Shown: positions 1 through 11,689 of the stretch, one piece after another
Layout of the letters: the number at the start of each line of letters is the position of its first letter
Position numbering within the stretch: position 1 is the first letter of the stretch
DNA from: Nectonema munidae
Taxonomy: Eukaryota > Nematomorpha > Nectonematoida > Nectonematidae
DNA length: 64,000 nt
Reading direction: 5' to 3'
Assembly (NCBI GenBank): GCA_030549495.1
Contig: JAUIRK010000987.1
Span: forward strand, 1 to 64,000
Program-made: the position numbers and the translations under genes
The notes under the pieces: generated by a model
Database searches by the model: none
Told to the model about the DNA's origin: nothing
The model's input: the letters and a program-made list of their open reading frames with translations, nothing else

Positions 1-318
1 CTCTAGCGACGAATTTTTGTTTTACATAAATTTGGAAAGGTGTCATGATGTCACAATATTAAAGTATAGCATTTTGGAATGGGATATGTGTCAAAGTTTT
101 GTCACTATAAAAATTATGCACTAGTCAATAACGATTTTTAAGTTAATTGATTAGTTTAAAAACTGTCATTTGTGCAGTTAATAATATAATTTCACATTAG
201 TTTCAATTGATTTGATTTGACGTCAATATATTTAAAAACATTTCATTCGATCATTAAATGTCAATTCCTACACTGACAATTGCAGGATACGTTATTGCTT
301 GTATAATTCTAAATACTT
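1..318. other. AT-rich non-coding stretch
   Basis: No open frame, repeat or terminal motif could be recognised before the satellite array begins. Confidence 0.5.
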
Positions 319-1585
319 GCAGTGTCACAGCGTCACACCTCCAATAAAGTATAGGAAGTATAGGATAAATCAGTGTCACGCAGCGTCACTTATCCAAAAA
401 GCATAGATAGTATTAGGTAATATAGAAGTGCTTTTATAATTGTGAACATTTGTAGTGTCACAGCGTCACAGCGTCACACCTCCAATAAAGTATAGGAAGT
501 TAAGGATAAATCAGTGTCACGCAGCGTCACTCATCCAAAAAACATAGATAGTATTAGGTAATATAGCAGTGCCTTTATAATTGTGAACATTTGTAGCGTC
601 ACAGCGTCACACCTCCAATAAAATATAGGAAGTATAGGATAAATCAGTGTCACGCAGCGTCACTCATCCAAAAAACATAGATGTAGTGCCTTTATAATTG
701 TGAACATTTGTAGTGTCACAGCGTCACACCTCTAATAAAGTATAGGAAGTATATGATATATCAGTGTCACACAGCGTCACACAGCCCAAAACATAGATAG
801 TATGAGAAAACAGTGATACTTTATAAAAAAAAATATAACATATAGTGGATATATTATATATATATGGTAGTGCCTTTATAATTGATAACATTTGCAATGT
901 CACAGCGTCACACCTCCAATAAAGTATAGGTTATATAAGTGTCAAACAGCGTCACTTAGCTAAAAAATTAGATAGTATTAGAAAACAGTGATACTTTATA
1001 AAAAAAATATATAATGTATAGGGGATATGGTAGTGCTTTTATAATTGTTAACATTTGCAGTGTCACAGCGTCACACCTCCAATAAAGTATAGGAAGTATA
1101 GGATAAATCAGTGTCACGCAGCGTCACTCATCCAAAAAACATAGATAGTATTAGGTAATATAGCAGTGCTTTTATAATTGTGAACATTTGTAGTGTCACA
1201 GCGTCACAGCGTCACACCTCCAATAAAGTATAGGAAGTATAGGATAAATCAGTGTCCCGCAGCGTCACTCATCCAAAAAACATAGATAGTATTAGGTAAT
1301 ATAGCAGTGCCTTTATAATTGTGAACATTTGTAGTGTCACAGCGTCACAGCGTCACACCTCCAATAAAGTAAAGGAAGTATAGGATAAATCAGTGTCACG
1401 CAGCGTCACTCATCCAAAAAACATAGATAATAATAGGTAATATGATAGTGCCTTTATAATTGTGAACATTTGTAGTGTCACAGCGTCTTTTCAATAAAGT
1501 ATGGGAAGTATGGGATAAATCAGTATCACACAACGTCACACAGCCCAAAACATAGATAGTATGGAGAATCAGTAATAATCTAAAG
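319..1585. repeat. Satellite array, ~141-bp unit, nine copies
   Basis: The marker CAATAAAGTATAGG recurs about nine times, starting near 341, 482, 614, 732, 916, 1079, 1220, 1361 and 1492. Spacing is 118-184 bp, most often 141 bp. Each unit also carries GTGTCAC/GCGTCAC runs, themselves duplicated in some units (GTCACAGCGTCACAGCGTCAC-like), and the block AACATAGATAGTATTAGG. Two longer units (near 790 and 960) contain an extra stretch with ATATATA. No coding frame is kept through the array. The array stops about 70 bp before the tail of the neighbouring LINE. Confidence 0.9.
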
Positions 1586-1609
1586 ATATTAAGATATAAA
1601 GATATAAGA

Positions 1610-1655
1610 TATTAAGGTATAAGATATATATATATATATAATATATATATATTTA
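1610..1655. repeat. AT microsatellite at LINE 3' end
   Basis: A run of AAGATATAAGATAT and then TATATATA lies directly beyond the last LINE codons (the LINE is on the minus strand). It is probably the simple-repeat tail that many non-LTR elements carry. Confidence 0.6.
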
Positions 1656-1667
1656 ATCGTGCAAATA

Positions 1668-4600
1668 TTAAATATGAGAAATACGTTTACAAATATAACA
1701 ATTATTAGAATTACATGACGAAGCATAATTGGAGTAGAAATGCTTTTTGACTGTAGATATAAAACTTTTAAAATTTAAAGTATTTTGCAGATGTAACAAA
1801 TGAGTATTCCAAACACCGACACTTCTAAACTTCAGAGAACTTTTTGACTTTGATTTTTTGTATGAAGGAATAACTAAGTTATTTGAATTTCGAAGATTAT
1901 ATGATGTTGTTTCTTTAACTATAAGGAACCAATTGTCAAACACTTTTGGTAGGGAACAGGTGAAGTAGCTGACCAGAAATTTTAAAACTTGAAGCTTGTT
2001 AATGTCAGGGGACAAAAAGAGATTGTTTTTTTTTTAAAAAAATGTTGGGTGGGGGAGAGATAGTTTATTAATTACTCTCCTTCTTCTTCTCTTTTTTTTT
2101 TGGACCACAACACCACAAAATCCTTATATCCCCAATTCTGAACACTATAATACAAATGTGGAAGCAGTAAAGATTTATATATTTTTAGCTTTATATTGAC
2201 AGGAAATAAATGCTGAGTATATTTCATTAACCCAATAATTGAGTTAAGTTTACTATTTGTGTGTAAAATATGTTGATGCCACTTCAAATCATCTTTCAGT
2301 ATTAATCCAAGGTAGTTAAAATAAGACACGACTTCAATTCCATGATTTTCAATATCAACTTTATCTTTATTTGAATTTGAAAAAAGCATTGCTTTTGATT
2401 TCGTTCTGTTTATTAATAATCCATTGTTTCTACACCACTCAAAAACAGTACTTACTGATAAATCTATAAAATTTTTATAATTTCTAAAATTTTCCTTAAT
2501 GGAGTCATTTAACTTTAGGATTAATGTTAAGTCATCAGCGTAGAGAAGATGAAGAGCATTCACATTTGAAAGATGAAGATCATTGACAAATATTGTAAAG
2601 AAAAGCGGACCAAGAAGAGAACCTTGAGGCACCCCAAAACAAACTTTACGCTCATCAGAAAAGGTCTGGTTTATACAAACTTTTTGTCTTCTATTAGTAA
2701 AGTACGATTCGAAAAATGAAAGTGATTGGGAATCAAAGCCATAGCATTTCAGTTTGTGCAAGAGAAGAGAATGAGAAATCATATCGAAAGCACGAGAAAG
2801 GTCGAAGAAAAAAGATAAAACAGTATCATTTTTATCTAAGGAAGAGATAACAGAGTCTATAAAAAATGTATGTAAATACTGAGTTGAATGAAACTTTCTA
2901 AAACCAAATTGTTTGTCATAAAATAAATTGTTATTAGAAAAAAAGGAATACACTCGTTTAAAAATAATTTTCTCATAAACTTTTGAAACAACGCTCACCA
3001 AACTTATCGGTCTGTAGTTTAATATATTTAGCTTGTTATCTTTTTTGTATACTGGGACAACCTTAGACAATTTTAGACAAGATGGAAAAACAGATTTAAA
3101 AATACACATATTAAAAAAGTTACAAAGAAAAATACATATATAATTTTTCGACAATTTAATATGATTTACCGACATGCCATATATGTCTTTAGAATCATTA
3201 TTTCTCAGTTCATTTATCGCAAAAATAACATCATTAACAGTAATTGAACTAAATCTAAAGACATGGTTAATTTTGGGCAGAGTTGCATTACATTTTGTGA
3301 GATCAAAAGTATTATCCAAATTAAGATCAATAAAATGATTATTAAAAGTAGTAGCAATGTCTAAATCGTTTACTATTACTCTATCATTTACTAAAATTGA
3401 ACTTATACTATGTTTTTCTTTTTTAATAACAGAATTTATAACTCTCCAAGTGTCTTTAGGCGAATGACATTTTTCAAAAATATTGTTATAATAATCATAT
3501 TTTAATTTTCTAATCAATCTTTGAATTTCACTTCTCAAGCAAATAAACTCTTGTCTTGAATCTTTATTAGCTTTTCGCCTTAACTTTCTATATAAAACGT
3601 CTCTTCTACGAAGAAGTTTAAGCAAATCCTTTGTGACCCACACATTAGACCCTGTTCGATATTTATAACTTTTATTAATATGTTTAGTTGTCATAGACAT
3701 GCTAACATCATAGGAGAACTTATCAATAAAATAATCAGCAATTATTTCAGGGTTTTCAGAAATACTCATCAGAGACATCCAATTAAAATTTGATACTGTT
3801 TCAATAAACTTATTTGAATTAAAATATTGTTTGTATAAAACTTTATTATTGAAAAAACCAGCATTTAAAGATAATACAATTGGAAAGTGATCTGAAATGC
3901 ATGTCTTGACTATAAAACTTTTATAATTTAAAGTAGAACTATCTATAAAAAAATTATCAAGTAAAGACTGAGAAGATGCAAAAGTCATTTTTGTGATAGC
4001 AGGAAAAAATGAATGAGAAAAAAAGACTTCAAAAAATGATGACACGGAAGAAGAAACATTTAGGTCAAATAAATTATAATTAAAATCTCCTGCAAAAATT
4101 TTAATGATCTTTGGATAATGAAAATCCAAGTATGATAAAAGTTTATCAAAATCTGTTGGCTTTTCGTAACAAGAATAAGGATGGCGATAAATATTTATGA
4201 ATAAAACTTTTTTGCCACTAGAAAAATGAATAACAATTACAAGCACTTCAAATGAAAGATCTTCAATTGGTAAAGAAATAACTTCGTAAACAAGCTTTCT
4301 ATTTATGAAAAAACCTAAACCTCCATGTGTTGTGAACTTCGATTCCTGATTTAAAAAGATATAATCGTTTATTGAACATACCTGTATCAGTTTATCGGAC
4401 AGCCAAGTTTCCTGCACACATACAATAGAAACAAACTTAGATGAATTACAATTAATTTCGTTCAATAAAATCTCTAATTGTGAAATTTTATTTTCAAAGA
4501 ACAAATATTTAAACTTAAAATATTGAAGTTATATGGGAGTAAAAAATTTTCAATATCGGTTACAAGTTCTGATCGGCACTGACTATTTTCAGAACTATTT

Positions 4601-4695
4601 GAATTTAATGAAATGTTATCGTAAAAATCTACTTCTAATGCATCATAAGAAGACTGTGAGTATAGCATAGAGTGTGATAGAGAACTAAATTTCAT
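1668..4695 (-). pseudogene. LINE ORF2: AP endonuclease + reverse transcriptase, broken
   Basis: The frame opens at 4695 (MKFSSLSHS) inside the end of ORF1 and runs to about 4490, where one base is gained or lost. Coding then continues in another frame from 4504 to 2072 (810 codons). Endonuclease motifs: VCVQETWLS, IFAGDFNYN and SDHFPIV. RT motifs: RPISLVSVVSKVYEK, QFGFRKFHSTQ, FFFDLSRAFD, FGVPQGSLLGPLFF and the catalytic LYADDL, then NYLGLIL. Near 2140 the conserved LQKKAIR-like region degenerates into KKKREEEGE. The true C-terminal part (TTSYNLRNSNN, SVGVWNTHL) is a separate frame at 2015-1668. Frame break plus patch make this copy defective although its catalytic residues are kept. Confidence 0.88.
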
Positions 4696-5671
4696 TACTA
4701 TTTATAATATTCTGTAGGTTATCATGTAAAACTCTACTCACTTCATCCTGTTTTTGTATAAGACTTATACACTTTTCACTAAAACATGTATGATTATAGT
4801 CTTTACACTGACTACATTTCTCAATATTAGTCGAACAATTGGAAGTAGTATGATCAAGGCTCTTACAAAATCTACATCTAGTTTTACCGACACCATTACA
4901 TTCATGATCCCAATGGCCATAATTTTGACATGTATAGCATCTTTTTATTTTAGGTTTAAAGATTACTAATGGAAAACTATAATTCATAAAATAAATTCTG
5001 CCTTGACTATTGATACTTTTAACCCCATCTTTAGAAAATCTTAGAATATATTGAAACTTATTTTCAAATTTTTTATTTTTTATTTTAACTATGCTAATTA
5101 TATCATCTGACTTTATTTTATTTTTATCAATCAAAAAAGACCTAAATTCATTTTCAGTACAATCAAAATTAATTGAGTTTATAAAAAATCTTACTGGTTT
5201 AGAATTAAATTTTTCAAATTTAATACTATCTTTCGCTAGGCTTATTTCAGCTTTATTTTTGCTTTCTTTGTCAGAAAACTTAGTTATAATTTTACCTTTA
5301 ATCTGTTTTGATTTTACAATTTGTGAATGTTTGAGTGTGTTGATGACATTTTGTTTTTTATCAGAATAAATTATTAAGCTATCGTTATCAGAAAAATCTA
5401 GTCCTTTTTTCAAGGTAGAGGAATAAGTGGGATGAGTAATTTTGACCTCTGATGAAGTAGCTGAAAGATTATCCTTATTTTTTAGATAATAGAGATTTGA
5501 AGTTATATTATCTAGCTTTTGATTCAATTCTGTAAATTTATCATTACTATGGGTTTCAATTAGAAACATCAAAGCCTTGGCTAAACTATCTTTAGAAACC
5601 TCCCTACATAGTAGAGACTTAATTCCACCTAGTTTAGCTGAATTTATTACAGACTGAACATCTGGGTCCAT
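4685..5671 (-). CDS. LINE ORF1 protein (nucleic-acid-binding, zinc knuckles)
   Basis: This is an intact 328-residue frame. The middle looks like the RNA-recognition-like region of Jockey/I-type ORF1 proteins (PVRFFINSINFDCTENEF onward). The last third, residues about 240-300, holds three Cys/His knuckles: CYTCQNYGHWDHEC, CRFCKSLDHTTSNC and CSQCKDYNHTCFSEKC. Such proteins coat the LINE RNA in the cytoplasm and accompany it to the nucleus. The frame ends in AATGAAATTTAG, and the ATG of ORF2 lies inside that string, so the two frames overlap by 11 bases. This is typical of ORF2 translation by termination-reinitiation. The start at 5671 is the first Met in the frame; the initiation context was not decisive. 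Confidence 0.85.
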   Translation of the reverse strand: MDPDVQSVINSAKLGGIKSLLCREVSKDSLAKALMFLIETHSNDKFTELNQKLDNITSNLYYLKNKDNLSATSSEVKITHPTYSSTLKKGLDFSDNDSLIIYSDKKQNVINTLKHSQIVKSKQIKGKIITKFSDKESKNKAEISLAKDSIKFEKFNSKPVRFFINSINFDCTENEFRSFLIDKNKIKSDDIISIVKIKNKKFENKFQYILRFSKDGVKSINSQGRIYFMNYSFPLVIFKPKIKRCYTCQNYGHWDHECNGVGKTRCRFCKSLDHTTSNCSTNIEKCSQCKDYNHTCFSEKCISLIQKQDEVSRVLHDNLQNIINSNEI

Positions 5672-5690
5672 TAATATACAAGTATAAAAA

Positions 5691-6452
5691 ACTTTTTATT
5701 TTGAACTCAAATTATAAATTTTTCAAAATATTATAGGAAAATTTTTAAGTTGTAACTTGGATGGCACAAGATTAAAAAAAAAAATTTTAAAAATCAGGTG
5801 ATATGAACAGATATCACTCTGAATATTTGCTAACTCTTTTTAAAATGCCTGTTCTTGATAAAAAATTTTGAGAATAATTTTATCTTCAGCTAGTCATAGT
5901 TATGTTATCTCTTAATGTTTAAAAATTTGCAGATCAATTTTTGAGTTTCTTTTTCTAAAACGTTCAAGTTTAACTTTTTAATGGGGAATTGCTTAAAATT
6001 TTAACATCTACAATTATTTGTTTTTTCCTAAAATGAATATAGAAAGTTGTAAATGTAAAAATTGTTTTAAAGTTTCCTCATATTTAATTTGATGTAAATG
6101 TTGTTCGAAGCGGTTGTGTTTTAGATGCCAAAAATTTGATAGCTATCTATTTAAAATTTTGGACAAGTATAACGCTCAAGGAATTAAGTGGCATTGTTTA
6201 GCTTGTTGTTTTGTTGAAATGAAAAATGGTAATAAAACAAATATAATATACACGAACTGATCTATTAATGCTGTAAATTGTTAAAAGAACAAGTAAAGTA
6301 ACAAAACAAAGTGATTTCTTCTATGAAATCTAATTATGAGAATATTCAAATCTTTTATGTAAATAACCTTGAGCAATGCATAATTTCCATAAATTCTACA
6401 CCCACATCTACTGCAGCAGTGTAGAATCAAGTTTATATAAAATAAGACACTT
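5691..6452. other. AT-rich spacer, possible LINE 5' leader
   Basis: The first bases may be the 5' UTR of the LINE. After that I see no gene; a 71-codon frame at 6281-6496 has no recognisable content and overlaps the inverted repeat. Confidence 0.4.
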
Positions 6453-7042
6453 TTAAAAGGGTAGTGATAAAATACGCGAACAATATTAAAATACATTATT
6501 TTTCAATTATAATGATTACAAAAAACATATTTCACTTTTTTTAAGCAATTTCTTTCAATTTAATCATTTATATAGGTATTTAAAAAAATTATTGATAATT
6601 TATTTATTTTCGTAATTTTAAACGACTTCAGTCTCTAATGTTTCCAATATTTGAAAATTTAAAATTACCGCGCTACATTTGTAATATTAATTTTTTTAGA
6701 AACATTTTTAAATACTTTTAAAAAAATCCTTTTAATTATCTGTATTTACTTTGGTTTATTTTAATTTATATAAGATTACAAATAGTTATGAAATTTTTGT
6801 TTTTAATTTTCCTTGAAGAAATAATTTTTATAATAACCTTATTGTTCTCATTAATTAAAACTATTTAAATAATTTTTTGAAAATATTTTACTTGTTTCGG
6901 AACCTAGTTGAATTATTTTGAAATTAGTTTTTATGACACCCTATTTTCTAAAATTCGTAATGCAACTTTAATCCAATTGAAGATGAGATAATTTAAAAAT
7001 ATATAATAATAGTTTTAAATCAACACCAAGTTAGTGTTGAAA
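6453..7042 (+). repeat. Left arm of a ~580-bp inverted repeat
   Basis: The sequence reads AAAAGGGTAGTGATAAAATA at its outer end and closes with AACACCAAGTTAGTGTT. Its reverse complement matches 11690-12262 nearly throughout, for example GACACCCTATTTTCTAAAAT here and ATTTTAGAAAATAGGGTGTC there, and the block CGCGCTACATTTGTAATATT. The inner end is itself a small hairpin (AACAC...GTGTT). Confidence 0.85.
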
Positions 7043-7571
7043 TTTTTACATATAATGATCTTTCTCTGAATTAAATGGGATCCATCATATTTTTTCTAAT
7101 CTCATAATAATATCACACTACTTGTTTCTTTCAAAAACAAACTCTTTTCAATATATATATATCCTTCTGGCATTTATTAGAAAGAATACAGTAATTTTTT
7201 AATTTAAAATTGTTCCTCGTAGTATAAATTTTTTAAAAAGAATTTTAATTTCAAAATTGAGTTTTGAGAGGTAATTATAATAATCCTTTTATATGTACAT
7301 TGTACATGTTATCAGTGATTGCATTTATATCTACATTATTTTATTTAAGTTTTGGAGCAATCTCAAAATGTAATCTTAAAACTTCATAAGAACTAAATCT
7401 AAATTTCAATGATTTGTATCTCCTAAAATGTATTTTTATTATCATTAAAATATTTTCATTTTTTTTATTCATAATTCAATAAAGTTTATAAAGAAGAATT
7501 TTTTTAATATTCATCTATTTTACTTTTAGTCTCAAATTTTTTTTATACTCTACTGAAGAATATTGAAATTC
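7043..7571. other. Inner part of the fold-back element
   Basis: AT-rich DNA between the left arm and the piggyBac end. No gene was recognised. Confidence 0.4.
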
Positions 7572-7904
7572 TTTAACCCTCATCCGACCACTTGAACACT
7601 ATCGTGTTCACTGTTCACACTAAAGATTGAAACAAATTTCTGAAATTTTATAAAAAATCTACAAACCAAAAGATCAATCTTTAAGGTGAGTTTAACTTAT
7701 TTAGATAAAAATTTTCAAGATATTAAGTTTCCAACAATAAATAATGCATAAAATCGAAATTTATATTTTTAACGCCATCTACCGGTTTTTAAAATAAATT
7801 TTTATCATTTTATCAGAATATGTATTTTATTCCAAATATATAATTAAAAATAACGGAAATTTACTGTTGGTATTTTAGTTGATATTTTTGCAGATTTTTT
7901 GCCT

Positions 7905-8085
7905 TGTATATATATAGGGGGTGTGAGTAAGGTTTGTTAGATAGTGACTTTTAATAACTTAAGATCTTGTGTTCGATCGCGCATTACGCCTACTTTCCTA
8001 ATAGTTCGATACAAGTGGCCCAATGTGCCTTTTCAATGATAAAACCTTTTACACACTATAAAACCCTTTTTTTTCTATGAAAAAA
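7905..8085 (+). repeat. Possible tRNA-derived SINE
   Basis: GTGTTCGATCGCGC near 7969 resembles the RNA polymerase III B box (GGTTCGANNCC). GAGTAAGGTTTG upstream could be a worn A box. The stretch ends in CCCTTTTTTTT. Evidence is limited to these motifs. Confidence 0.3.
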
Positions 8086-8489
8086 AGAATTTTACTAATG
8101 AACTAAAACATAGAGGTTAGAAAAATTCTATCATAATGAAAGAGGGATGATTAACAAACTCAACATCAAATTATTATAAAAGAACAAGTTTTATTCTGAA
8201 TGTACTTAATCAATTGGAAAGGAAGTGCTTATATACATGACAAATTTTTAGCAAACGCTCATGTAACATATGTTCACTTGTCTTTATAATACTCGATTTT
8301 GTTTTTCACTTGTAAACATTTTATATTTTCTGAGTTGATATTCATGTCTTCATTATCAGATTTAGCCTGTACAAGTTAAGAAGATTTTTTGTCCCTTGAA
8401 ATAAAAAACATCATCTGAAGTTGAAGAAAAAAAGATTGGAATAATAATAATTGGGAAGTCCAATAACACATATATTTCTACATCTAATC

Positions 8490-9640
8490 TCTGTCCAAAT
8501 AATATTAACTGGTCTCCAAATCCTTTTTTTCATCGTTTACTCTCAAGAGATATAATCAATTTTGTTCCTGGTACTTCAATTTCTCCTGGAGTATGAAGCT
8601 TTAAATTTATTTTTTGGAAATATTGTAAATAGTATTTTGCTGCACGCAAATCAAAAAGCTGAAATTAATAATGTAAATGATTTTCCAATTTCCAAGTTTT
8701 ATACTGGTTGCGCAATCATAATTAGAGCTGGTAGTCATAAGGCAAATTTGGCGAGCATTGAAAGTTTATACAAAACTTCTGATTCTAAACAATTTTATGG
8801 TTGTGCTATGTCAAAAAATAGATTGAAAGAATTTCTAGGAATGTTATCACTAGATGAAAAATTATCTAAAAGACAAATGAAAAAATTGGGGGCTATAAGG
8901 AATGTATATGATCTGTTTGATTTAAATTTGACTAAATATTATACACCAAGCCCAAACCTTACTATTGACGAACAGCTTTACTTTTATCGTGTTTATGTTC
9001 CTAAAAGAAGTTACATACCACAAAAACCCTTAAGGTATGGTGTAAATATATTTTGGTTATTGGATGCTGAAAATGGGTTTGCTTTAAAATCTTTTTTTTA
9101 CTTGAGAAAAGAAGAAAATGAACGTGCGAACGGCATTGCAAAAAAAGTTAGTTTAATAATATGATAAAAACCTGATATAATACTTGATTACAATAAGTAT
9201 AAAGGAGGAGTTTATATAATGAACCAGAGAGTCGGAAATTTCACTTGCAGAAGGAAAACTAACAGATATCCGTTAATATTTTTATCAAACATTTTGGATA
9301 CTTCTACTTTCAACTCGTTTTTAATTATGAAACAAAATGGATATAAAGATTCAAGGCTAAAGTTCCTAAAAAATTGACTCATTCTTTGGCTGAAAAGAGA
9401 AGTAAGATATAACAATTTATAATCAAAAAAAGATACTTTTTTGGCTTATGGTATGTTGCCAAATGCTTACTCCAATCATAATAATGTTAATGTGGTACAA
9501 AGAGCCAGCCCACAAACAAGATGCCATGTAAAGGAATGTAGAAAAACCACGAGATAGGAGTGTGGAAAGTGTAGTAAAAAATATGTAGTGATCATATAAT
9601 TTTAGTATGTGAAAATTGTTCATAATTTCTATTTTTTAAT
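8490..9640 (+). pseudogene. piggyBac transposase pseudogene
   Basis: The DDE_Tnp_1_7 family was recognised over several frames. The N-terminal part reads NWSPNPF...RDIINFVPGTS up to about 8590 in one frame, then 8562-9164 reads on with YEALNLFFGNIV, CAMSKNRLKEFLGML, TIDEQLYFYRVYVPKRSYIP and YGVNIFWLLDAENG. The block with the second catalytic Asp region is missing just after 9150. The sequence resumes at 9180 with LDYNKYKGGVY, RRKTNRYPLIFLSNILDTS and FNSFLIM. It ends with the cysteine-rich tail (CHVKECRK, CGKCSKKY, CENC) near 9500-9625. At least two frame changes, a deletion of about 80 codons and several stops make it inactive. Confidence 0.85.
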
Positions 9641-9984
9641 AAAAATTTCAGTTTTACTTTTTCTTCTATTTAAAAATATGAGTGATAGACAGAAACAATC
9701 AGATGAAATTCCAGAGATGTTGAAGGTATTTTCAACAAATTAAAGTTCAGTAAGTTGATGATACTCTGTATATTTTAATCAAGTTATTCCAAGCTCCTAT
9801 AAATAGAAAAGCCTAAAAAAGTGTTCACACGTTTATTCAAACATAATTTCCAAAAAATTTTGAATTCATATAATAATTTACTAACGAAAGATCAAAATAA
9901 TGAATGTGTAAATTTTAACTAAAAAATTTTTATAAATAGAAAATATTTACAAACTTCTTTATTTTAACGCCATCTACATATTTT

Positions 9985-10335
9985 TGACGAAAAACATTCA
10001 TTCAAATTTTACATGAAATATATGCTTTTATACAAAATCGACCATGCTAGTTTCATTTCTGGACTCAGATTTTGGATTTAAGGTCTAAAATATCCGGCAG
10101 CATTTATTAGTATAGTACTTTATATAATTATTTAAATGAAAAGCTGCTTTTGCAGATGAACTGTCAAAAAAAACATTCATTCAAATTTTATATAAAATAT
10201 ATGCTTTTATACCAAATCGACCATCCTAATTTCATTTCAGGGTTCAGATTTTGGATTTAAGGTTTAAAATATCCGACAGTATTTATTAGTATAGTACTTT
10301 ATATAATTATTTAAATGAAAAGCTGCTTAAAATTT
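9985..10335. repeat. Tandem pair, ~177-bp unit
   Basis: AACATTCATTCAAATTTTA starts two copies (about 9988 and 10165). Both contain ATATGCTTTTATAC, TTTTGGATTTAAGG and TTTATTAGTATAGTAC. They lie in the 3' non-coding part of the piggyBac element. Confidence 0.8.
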
Positions 10336-10359
10336 TTTGTCATATATAAATCATTTTTT

Positions 10360-11010
10360 GACAGCTTGATTGTTTTTGATAAAAAAAAATGGACATCACC
10401 ACTGAATTAAGCATAGTTAAAAATAGGTATATATGTGTAAAAAACTTTATATCATTATTTAAATGAAATTTCTTTTTGAGATGAGCTGTCATATATAAAT
10501 AAATTTTTTGACAGCTTTGATAAAAAAATGGACATCACCACTGAATTCAGCATAGTTGAAAATGGTTATATATGTGTAAAAAACTTTATAGATTATTTAA
10601 ATGAAGTTTCTTTTTGAGATGAGCTGCCATATATAAATCAATTTTTTAACAGCCTTGATTGATTTTGATAAAAGAAAATGGACATCACCACTGAATTCAG
10701 CATAGTTGAAAATGGGTATATATGTGTAAAAAACGTTAGGAAATTATTTAAATGAATAGTTCCTTTTTGAGATGAGCTGTCATTATAAATCAATTTTTGA
10801 CAGGTTTGATTGATTTTGAAAAAAATGTATATCACCTCTGAATTCAATAGTTGAAAATGGGTATATATGTGTAAAAAACATTAGATAATTTTTTAAATGT
10901 AAAGTTCCTTTTTGAGATGGGTTGGAAAATGATAAATCAATTTTTTGACAGCTTTGATTAAAAAAAATAGACATCACCACTGAATTCAGCATAGTTGAAA
11001 TATAGATATG
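10360..11010. repeat. Tandem repeat, ~145-bp unit, about five copies
   Basis: The marker GACATCACCACTGAATT recurs at about 10391, 10531, 10681, 10829 and 10971, spacing 140-150 bp. Other unit parts are TTTTTGACAGCTTTGATT and GGGTATATATGTGTAAAAAA. A diverged single unit occurs far away at about 23340-23430, so this is a dispersed repeat amplified here. Short frames on the minus strand (10638-10992) are by-products of the repetition. Confidence 0.85.
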
Positions 11011-11126
11011 ACATTGAAAATATTTATAAATTATTAAAAAATGGCACTTTTTTCAATTTATTACGATTGTGTTCAGGTGGGCAGATTGTATAATGGAAAT
11101 TAAGCATTCTGATGAGGGTTTTAAAT

Positions 11127-11689
11127 CTTCCGAAAATTGAAATATTGAGCAAATAATAAAAATTTATCAGAAAATTGTGATTTTCATTTCATAGCTACAT
11201 TAAAATTAAATATATTTAATAAAAAATAGAAAAATTATAGGAAAACAATTTTATTAAAAAAAAATTCTATGATTTTTGAACTAATCAATGAGATGAATCG
11301 GATGAACTGTGAGAAATCTTTATTTGACTTGTCAATCCTAAAAAAATTAATATAAATAATTATTATAGATTGTGTTAAATAACTCTAATAATGGTTAGAG
11401 CGGACTTGTTTTACCACAACAAGAAAAACTAATGTATAAAATTATTTAATTAATCCTTTTTATTTTTTTTTAAATCGCTAGCTGTGGCTTTTACTACCGG
11501 TCATGAATCAACCTCTCAGATCAAAAGTTAATGCTTTTTCAACTAATTAACAAATAATTTACTGTCTATATGGACACACTACTGAAAATATGAATAGTTT
11601 ACTTAAACTTTGAAGCAAATATTGATTAAAAATTTAACTGATGATAAAATTGTTATAAAAACATTAAATCAAACGTCAAATAATTTAAA
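11127..11689. other. Inner part of the fold-back element, right side
   Basis: AT-rich; no gene or clear motif was recognised. Confidence 0.4.

Larger units (their letters stand above)
1656..5690 (-). mobile_element. Non-LTR retrotransposon (LINE), Jockey/CR1 group, nearly full length
   Basis: On the minus strand the order is ORF1 (gag-like with zinc knuckles, 5671-4685), ORF2 (AP-type endonuclease then reverse transcriptase, 4695 to 1668) and a simple AT tail. ORF2 has no RNase H. A zinc-knuckle ORF1, an AP endonuclease and an RT without RNase H fit the Jockey/CR1/L2 assemblage; the clade cannot be fixed by eye. Long frames show it is fairly young, but it carries a one-base frame break near 4490 and a scrambled patch around 2016-2140. 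A decayed relative lies at 12530-13060. Confidence 0.9.
7572..11126 (+). mobile_element. piggyBac-like DNA transposon, decayed
   Basis: The left end reads TTAA-CCCTCATCCGACCAC (7572 on). The right end reads GATGAGGG-TTTTAA (about 11112-11126). CCCTCATC and GATGAGGG are inverted matches next to the TTAA target that piggyBac elements use. Inside are a broken transposase gene (about 8490-9640), a tRNA-like SINE candidate (7905-8085) and two kinds of tandem repeat near the right end. Confidence 0.75.

Noticed and set aside
319-1585. Regularly spaced repeats as a possible CRISPR array
   Set aside because: Units are long (118-184 bp), spacers are themselves repeated, and the window is from an animal.
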